Part shown: piece by piece, positions 57,328-64,000 of the stretch | Layout: every line of letters begins with the position of its first letter | How positions within the stretch are numbered: position 1 is the first letter of the stretch | Assembly (NCBI GenBank): GCA_009363875.1 | Contig: CM018680.1 | Coordinates: 17,059,608-17,123,607 of the forward strand | DNA length: 64,000 nt | From: Mikania micrantha | Lineage: Eukaryota; Streptophyta; Magnoliopsida; Asterales; Asteraceae | Direction: 5' to 3' | The notes under the pieces: model-generated | Seen by the model: only the letters and a program-made list of their open reading frames with translations | What the model was told of the DNA's origin: nothing | The model's database searches: none | Program-made: the position numbers and the translations under genes

Positions 57328-58359
57328 TGTAACATCAGTGCCGGAAACGTCACCGGAACAGTGATCTCAATAGTGACATGAACAGTAATCAGGTACAAAC
57401 TATGTATATTTCAGTGTATGTTATAATCATATCATATTTCATTATCATTTTGTGTTATCAGAGAGCAAATTCATAAACAGTTCAAGAAAACAAAGTTCTA
57501 AATTATGGATCATCAGTCAGATAACTATCTGGCAATACAGAACCATCATGTGATTATTTTTTAGGATTTTATTACGTATAAACGTATGTGAGGCTTTACA
57601 GAACAAAACGATAACGGTTGTCGTTACGTGAATGCTAAATAGATGGATTATTTGTATAGGTGACGATCTGTACGAATATATCTGAAATTTTAACGTCCCG
57701 AATGATATCCGATAATTAGAAAACAATATTGAAAAGTATAGTTATCGTCGTGTTCGTACGGATGACGATTCGGACTAATACGCGCGACGACTGTACGATT
57801 CAATTTTAAACAGTAAATTAAATATTTTCGTAAATTTAAAATAAAAAGAAGATATTTAGTTAATTTACTAGGAATAACCACCTAAAATAATTTCATAAAT
57901 CTTATTTTAAAACCGAGTTGTTTCGTTACGAAGACTACGAAAAACCGACGTGTTACGCGTAATCTATCAAGACCGAACGAAACCGAACGAAACCGTGTAT
58001 TTCTAACCCATTTAATGGGGTCATTAATACCCCAACCAACCACCACCTACAAGTTTTTATCAAAAAAATTCGTTCCTCTCTCTCTTGAATCTCTCTCCAA
58101 CTTCTCTCTACAATATCTCTTCCAATCCTCAACCATTTTGCAAGATCTTTGGCTCTAAACATTTTTGAGATTGAGCAGAACTGGAAACCACAAAGAAATT
58201 CCACGCTTGGCCGACTTTTCGAGGTAAATCTATGGCTTTATTTTCGGTTTTCTTCTAACCACTTCATGAGTATATAGGTGCAAGTTGTTGAACGATTCTA
58301 GGGTTTCTCCTTGTTAGATCGATTTAGTATTAGTCGGTGGAAGCCATGAACACGAACCT

Positions 58360-59085
58360 ACATGACTTAGAATCCAATAATGAAGATGAGGAACAGCCAT
58401 GGCTGCTGGTTTGAAGAGCCGAACCTCATGGTAGCTGGCCGAACCCTAAGGTAGCGAACCTTATGGGGCACCGAACCTTTGGGAGAGACGAACCAAGCCA
58501 TGCGAACCATAGGAGCCACGAACCATGAGCCCGGCGAACATTATAGCAACCAAACCTGCATGTGACACAAACCCTAGCTGTCGAACCTTCCTCCAGTTGG
58601 CCGAACCAAGGTGGCCTAACCTTGCAGCGGATAACCTGGAATCCACGAACCTAGGACATGCAAAACCCCAGCTGGCACGAACCTAGGTGTTTTTGAAGCA
58701 TGGAAAGTAGGGTCGAACCTCCGCTAAGTTGTCACAAACCTGATGTGGGCGAACCAGGGTGAAGCGAACCTAGGGATTTCCCTGGCCGAACCCATGCATC
58801 CACGAACCCCTTGGCCGAACCTGGAAGATTCTCCTTGACTGAACCTCCACTGGTCTAGACGAACCAGTGATGTCCGAACCCCCATAACAGCCGAACCCTT
58901 GATCAACAAACCCTACTTAACCGAACCCTGGATTACTGAACCTTGAAGTAACTGGACACATAGATGGGCAGCAAACCTAGGATTCATCCTTTGAACTGGC
59001 CGAACCATAGGTCATCTAAGCCTGGTAGATAGCAGCAAACCTAGGAATCATGTATATGGTTACGAACCTGGACCTAGCTGAACCA
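58360..59085 (+). repeat. CGAACC hexamer cluster in the Gypsy-4 3' LTR
   Basis: Partner of 48785-49515, with about the same number of cgaacc motifs; individual motifs have been lost or gained (cgaacc/caaacc/cgaaca). Confidence 0.82.
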
Positions 59086-61281
59086 ATCACCCGCATGGCA
59101 ACCCTTATACGGTCTTTTCTAAATCGGCTCAACCACCATTGGTTAACATAAAATGTTCATTTGGTTGAATATATAGGAATTGGACCACATAACTTCATGC
59201 ATGGGAATATTCTAAGTTACCATCTTTTCCTTAATAACAGAAGTTATTGAATTAAGGGATTTTCATAATGTGAATATTTTTTGAAAATAGCGTAAACATA
59301 ATTTCTTTAAAATGTTAGATTGGGATGTATAACTTAGGTTATGGTGGTGGATATAATTAATCATGCATGTATGTGTATGTGTGTGCATGGGATGGGAATG
59401 TAAACCATGCATGGGAAATTAGTGTATGTCCATGGGAAGCCTACTAAGGCCCATTTTAAATGGTAAAGGGTAATTAAGGTAATCATGGATTAGGTTTTCC
59501 ATAACAAGGGTTTTTCTTAAACACACTGACAACTCAACATAAGTGATAACATCTATTTAACTAGATTAAAACCCTTGGGATTTCAGTTGGGAATTCATTT
59601 GCATCAAATAATAAACTATGAACATGAGTGTTGATTTGATTAATAGCATCTAGCCCGTAGGAAAAATCCATAAAGACATGAAATTAATCTAGATAGTTTA
59701 CTTAAACTATCTAGGTTTAGTTAATCAATGTATTGATAAAGAATCAATGTACAATCAAAAATCTAGTAATGGGCCTGAGTTTAGCCTAATGGGCTTAACC
59801 CTAGCCCATCATGTGTAAAATATCATTTTTTTATATAAGTTATGTTTTAATAAAAGAAATTAAATTATACACTTCGTTAAATTAAATCAAATGATTTTAA
59901 CTTAATGTATAACTAGAAATGAATAAATTTAAAACATCTTAATTGAAAGACTTACATATGTTGAACTAGACCTTATGTAAATAAGGTTTAGATGTGTCAA
60001 TTACGGGATAAAGGGGAAACTGCGGGTAGTGCATGTAGACTAGGTAGATAGAATTTTAGAAATATACTAGTAATATAGGACACTTAATTGCACACTGAGT
60101 CCAAACCCTAGATACGACGACTATTATAAATACTTACCGAATTCGAATTCTCTTAAAACAACTAAGGAACTGGAGAAATATAGTCTACAATAACGAGTGC
60201 GCATTTTGTGGTAATTCAAATTCAGAGCAACACAGGTGAGTTCATTGCCCCTTTTCTAAACATTTTTGTTTTCAAATGCGTGGCTGAGAAGCATGCGTAA
60301 ACCTTTTTATTTAAACTGTTTTACGTGAATGCTTTTACTTATGATATGCTTTATGTATGTTTGTTTTTACTCCTAGACTCATGTCTAGGTAACTGCTATG
60401 CTGAACTAATCAATAAGTTAACTAATTACTCTTATGAGTAATACTTTAATACTAAACTCTAAACAAACCCTTAGTCCATCGTGTTCAAAATCAAGAATCT
60501 AAATTCAAAGTGAAATCAAAAGAACTAAAGTTAAAGATCAATTGCAATGGAAATCTAATCCAGTGTGTGATCAGTAAACTAAGGATCCAAATCAAGCATC
60601 TATAATCATTGTGGAAATCATGGAATTCAAAAGATCAGAATCAAGAGAATCAAGTGAATCATGGGAATCATAACCGTGTGTGAATCATGGAAATAATGAA
60701 ATCATTAAGATCTAATAAAATCATTAACTGTTTAATCTAAGGTGGATGTCAGTTGTATGTAAATCAAGACAACGTGTAACACACGGAAATTCCCAGCATA
60801 AATAGTAGACTCTTGTAGTCAAGCTATATGGGCATAACTTAAACTATCAAACGAAATCTAAAGAATCAAAGAAGATCAAGAATCAAAGCATATCCTTAAA
60901 GTCCCGGCATGTACAGTAGATCAATGGGTCAAACTGATATGGGCATCATGAAAGTGCCGACACATACAGGTAGACTCCTTGTGGGTCATGCCTGATATGG
61001 GCCACGTGTGAGAGGGTACAACTTGGACAACTACCAAAAACTAAGTCTAATTGATTGAGTCAAATAAGGCTCAATCAACATGTCTTAGTTGTATTTAAAT
61101 GCTTCATTATTAATTTAATTAAACATAAAATATTAGACTTCTACAAGTGTTTTAGGGTAATCATGAATACATGGTGAACTCAAGAGATCAGAGGTAGATC
61201 TATTTGTGGAAATCTAAATCTAAATTGAAGGTGAATGGAATGAAATGCTTAATTATCATTAACAACAATATGCTAAGAATT

Positions 61282-61350
61282 CCGGTATGTGGTGGGACGG
61301 TGGCTGGGGCTTGTCCCCTACATATGCCCTATATATAAGCATTCTTGATT
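61282..61350 (+). promoter_or_regulatory. Conserved TATA-type LTR block, first copy in Gypsy-4 3' LTR
   Basis: ggtatgtggtgggacggtgg, ggggcttgtcccc, then catatgccctatatataagc. Confidence 0.6.
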
Positions 61351-61509
61351 GGATAGCATGGGTGGTTGTTGATGTGGTTAAGGTTGGCACTTCAGGGAAT
61401 CAAGGTGAACATTTTCAGGGTAATCAAATGCTATGAATCAAATGCTATGAAATCAAAGGTATGGGATGAAACGCTTAGTTATCACCAAGAACAATATATC
61501 ATGTGGTTT

Positions 61510-61580
61510 AGTATGTGGTGGGACGGTGGCTGGGCGGGTGGTAAGTTCGACCCTATATATGCCATATATATAAGCATGCT
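61510..61580 (+). promoter_or_regulatory. Conserved TATA-type LTR block, second copy in Gypsy-4 3' LTR
   Basis: tagtatgtggtgggacggtg and gtaagttcgaccctatatat with gccatatatataagcatgc; partner of 51910-51982. Confidence 0.6.
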
Positions 61581-62489
61581 GAACTGGATGGTATAGTTGG
61601 TTAACGGTGAGGTTAAGGTTGTCATTCAGGTTATTCAAATTCATTTTTATAAAACTACATGAACTCACCAACCATGTGTTGACTTGATCTTTTTGCATGA
61701 CTTCTCACGTGACGAACATGTCAACTATGGAGTTATTACTTTTGGACTAAGATACCAGTTAGAGGACCTAGCTTTTTGTATATCTTGTGCAGATACAAGA
61801 TAGAAGATTTATGATGCTTGATAATAGATTTACATTGTTAAACTATGAACTAAACTGATGTAATTTAACTTTGTAATACTATTTACATTTAGCAGTTTCT
61901 CATTTATATATCATGTGCAACGTAAACAATCTCATCATTTCGATTATCATTCCCGATATCACGCCCCGGGAACCTTCCGCCTGTCGGGGAAGTCGATCCA
62001 TCCCGCCGGCTCGGGGTGTGACATTTGTTTCTTGGATCATTCGTGTGTACAGCTTAGCTTAGATATCCATTGGAACTATCTAACTTAGTTGTAGGTGGTA
62101 TGATATTTACATAGCATTGGAGGTTAATAACTAACACTAACACTCAGTTAAATTCCTTGATTCTTTGCAACGCATGCTTTATGTTTGTAATAGTTAGAAC
62201 CCTTAATGTTGTTGCATTAATCTGTGTTTACCCTCAATCCCATGTGATAGACAAGATATAGGTTTAGCATTTGTTTAGAAAAATATTGGTGTCTTAATCC
62301 TTAGCATGAAAAGCTGACAAGCTTATCACCTTTGTTTAAAACTAGGGTGGCTTCTTGTTAGGAAAACCCTAATAATTTCCCATGCACACACACACACCAT
62401 GCATGCAAAAAGGGTGTGTGTGTGTGAGTGTTTATACTTCCCATATGCTTCATAGTTTAGTCACCTTCTTCTAACCCTCACGTTCTTGG

Positions 62490-62870
62490 TTCGGTTAACC
62501 TCTAATCGAAAGGTCCTTAGGCCAAATGGGTTTAGCCGTATGAGGCTTAGGCCGAAAGAAGCTTGGCCGATTAGAATCCGACCGAGTGAGCCCCTGGCTG
62601 ACCGAACCATACTTAGGCCGCATGAGGGACGGGCGAAAGAGGAGTGGCCGAACCTGGCTTGGCTGAAGAAACTTCATCCGACGAAATGTAGGTTGCCCAA
62701 TTGAGGCTGCCGAAAGAGAAGTCCCGACCAAAGCAGCACACTGGGCTGATCGAATGAGGTGGTGGCCATTCGGCCGAAAGGGGGTCATGCGGCCCAAGTG
62801 GCCATTCGGCCTACCTGCAACCTAGCCATTCGGCCGTTCGAACTACACCTAGTACAGCCATGGTTCTTGG
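62490..62870. repeat. GCCGAA/CGAACC-rich cluster in the Gypsy-3 LTR
   Basis: Many ggccgaa, gccgaacc and attcggcc motifs in about 380 bp. The plus strand carries the CGAA form, the antisense of this element, opposite to Gypsy-2 and Gypsy-4. Confidence 0.7.
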
Positions 62871-62961
62871 GTTAAATGGCTAAGGTTTGAACCAACACTT
62901 GTTCCTAACATATTCTTGGGTTAAATGGCTAAGGTTTGAACCAACACTTGTTCCTAACATA
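62864..62961. repeat. Exact 49-bp tandem duplication
   Basis: Two identical 49-bp units beginning ttcttgggttaaatggc, at 62864-62912 and 62913-62961. No difference seen, so the duplication is recent relative to the LTR around it. Confidence 0.9.
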
Positions 62962-63915
62962 TTCTAAAGGTTTAGTGAGTGATTTCCCTAAGTTGTTATG
63001 GCTTAGAACTGGGTTTCTTGTGATGTTCGAACCTAGGGTTTTTAAAACCCTAAAATCGCAACAAAAGACTCATTTTTACCTTGAATCCAGTGGTTCAAAG
63101 CCTAGATCTTCTGTACATTCAAGTTCTATGTGATGTGGTGGTCGTTTTGACTCCAAGAACTCTCGATTTGGTTGAGAAATGAGGATGTTTGAAGCTTGAA
63201 TTCTAGTTGGGGAAGATGAAGCTGGTTGGTGGTGGTTGTTATGGTATTAAATGCCATAATAAAGGGCTTTAGTTTACCCGAGTATGTTCGGGCCCATTCG
63301 GTTTTGCTCGGTTTCGCGTAGAAGCGTCGTTTCGTTCCGTTTTCATAACTAAATGTTACGGTTTTTAAAATAGGATTTATAAATTCAAATTAGGTTGTGA
63401 TTCCTAATGAATTAACTAAATATCTATCGTTTATTTTAAATTTCTGAAAACATTTAATTTACTGTTTAAATCGAATCGTATAGTCGTCGCGCGTATTCGT
63501 TCGAATCGTCACCCGTACGAATACGACAATAACTACACTTTTCAATATGGTTTTCTAATTATTGGACATCATTCAGAACGTTAAACTTTCATATATATTC
63601 GTAAAGATCGTCACCTATACAAATAATCCATCCATTTAGTATTCCTGTAACGACGTCTGTTATTGTTTTGTTCTGTTCAACCTTGCATACGTTTATACAA
63701 AATAGCATTTTAACAAGCATTTATATGATAGTTTTGTGTTGTCTGATATGTTTCTGACTATTAAACTGTGAGACTTAATCAGGTTACTAAAACAATTGCA
63801 TAATTGTTTAGTGTCAAGCATTACATGATGATATCATACAAATAGTTCACATAGTTTGTACCTGAGTTACTGTACAGATCACTGTTCCGGTAATGTTTCC
63901 GGCACTTATGTTACA

Positions 63916-64000
63916 GGAAGTCTTCCAAAGCAAAGGGAACATCTGAAGCACATGTCAAAAATGCTTTCGACAAAACCAAGAATTCCCATTACTTCGGAAG
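63916..64000 (+). pseudogene. Copia-B gag, resumes after Gypsy-3
   Basis: Begins with the second copy of ggaag and reads an open stretch SSKAKGTSEAHVKNAFD then KTKNSHYFGR to the window edge, basic and polar as expected between gag knuckle and protease. Continues off-window. Confidence 0.65.

Larger units (their letters stand above)
47772..62023 (+). mobile_element. Gypsy-4, complete but decayed Tekay-like chromovirus
   Basis: Plus-strand element, TGTAACATC to GTGTGACA, inserted in the Gypsy-3 5' LTR. The flanks share tttg (47768-47771 and 62024-62027), a 4-bp or damaged 5-bp duplication. LTRs are 47772-52465 (4694 bp) and 57328-62023 (4696 bp), PBS 52469-52481, gag-pol 52643-57293, polypurine tract 57318-57327. 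Gag to RNase H stays in one frame broken only by stops; two one-base losses follow near 55790 and 56086. In a 140-bp sample the LTRs differ at about six sites, so insertion is not very recent. Confidence 0.94.
57328..62023 (+). repeat. Gypsy-4 3' LTR
   Basis: 4696 bp, same plan as the 5' LTR: donor-like ttttcgaggtaaat (GT 58224-58225), CGAACC cluster 58360-59085, ggtgagttcattgcc near 60236, TATA-type blocks at 61282-61350 and 61510-61580, acceptor-like site near 61708 (here ctcac, changed from ctcag). It lacks a stretch of about 27 bases before ttttgtatatcttg near 61776 that is present in the other LTR. Confidence 0.94.
37574..63915 (-). mobile_element. Gypsy-3, Tekay-like chromovirus, carries MITE and Gypsy-4
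   Basis: Minus-strand element with perfect 5-bp duplications ggaag at 37569-37573 and 63916-63920. 3' LTR 37574 to about 40392 (damaged), gag-pol about 40405-45448, PBS 45605-45616, 5' LTR 45620-47771 plus 62024-63915. Closely related to Gypsy-1 and Gypsy-4 in protein sequence. Gag is split by a MITE and the 5' LTR by Gypsy-4. The protease active site and many frames are broken. Confidence 0.93.
62024..63915 (-). repeat. Gypsy-3 5' LTR, part right of Gypsy-4
   Basis: Sense 5' portion of the LTR, ending (sense start) at 63915 next to ggaag. It holds what the 3' LTR has lost: a (CA)n/(TG)n inverted pair at 62382-62428, a block rich in gccgaa/gccgaacc (62490-62870), an exact 49-bp tandem duplication (62864-62961) and a donor-like caaggtaaaaatgag (GT complement at 63078-63079). 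Confidence 0.9.
34959..64000 (+). mobile_element. Copia-B, outermost Ty1/copia element, gag only in window
   Basis: Plus-strand copia gag broken into three visible pieces (34959-36057, 37169-37573, 63916-64000) by sLTR-2 and Gypsy-3. Its 5' LTR and gag start should lie left of the window beyond Copia-A, and its pol to the right. Landmarks: IPADGLEEMDINY, KKFYQRTGR, two CCHC knuckles. It is the oldest layer, since everything else lies inside it. Confidence 0.82.

Noticed and set aside
1..64000. A host gene or a non-transposon system
   Set aside because: I searched between and inside the elements; after assigning LTRs, leaders and gag-pol remnants nothing longer than a few hundred bases remains, and none of it looks coding.

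Overview
This window looks like plant nuclear heterochromatin. I find no host gene: almost every base belongs to a nest of LTR retrotransposons inserted into one another. Long Ty3/gypsy LTRs (about 3.5-4.7 kb), initiator-Met tRNA primer sites, integrases with a C-terminal chromodomain-like segment and SIRE-like Ty1/copia elements indicate a flowering plant, probably a eudicot. I lean towards Asteraceae from the look of the LTR ends, with low confidence.

Layout, outermost first (names are mine). Copia-B (+ strand, gag only; its 5' side is off-window left and the rest off-window right) is the base layer, seen at 34959-36057, 37169-37573 and 63916-64000. Into it went Copia-A (- strand, from before base 1 to 34958; 5' LTR 34540-34958), a solo LTR (sLTR-2, -, 36058-37168) and Gypsy-3 (-, 37574-63915, duplication ggaag on both sides). 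Copia-A is split inside its integrase by Gypsy-1 (+, 2757-30226, duplication aaaat). Gypsy-1 is split in its 5' LTR by Gypsy-2 (-, 4525-16641, duplication ccaaa) and in gag by a solo LTR (sLTR-1, -, 19139-21953, tgatc/tgata). Gypsy-3 is split in gag by a 374-bp hAT-like MITE (44150-44523) and in its 5' LTR by Gypsy-4 (+, 47772-62023). All seven LTR-element insertions whose host is visible lie antisense to that host.

Gypsy-1, -3 and -4 are close relatives with a Tekay/Del-like chromovirus plan: one long gag-pol frame of capsid, zinc knuckles, protease, reverse transcriptase, RNase H, integrase and chromodomain. Gypsy-2 is a separate family and the best preserved, with an 841-aa open frame, but its gag and integrase are frameshifted or stopped and its RT motif A has Asn in place of the catalytic Asp. 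No element looks autonomous. Most stops whose ancestral codon can be read from a sister copy are C-to-T or G-to-A changes, as expected of methylated, silenced DNA.

The most interesting signals are in the LTRs. A TATA-containing block is shared by otherwise diverged families and sometimes doubled. Splice-donor-like and acceptor-like sites occur at matching places in all four gypsy families. Dense clusters of a CGAACC/GGTTCG hexamer sit just downstream of the donor in three families. A roughly 0.9-kb stretch of the Gypsy-2 LTRs is identical although its flanks differ by about 3%, and one solo LTR carries a tRNA-like A/B-box arrangement.
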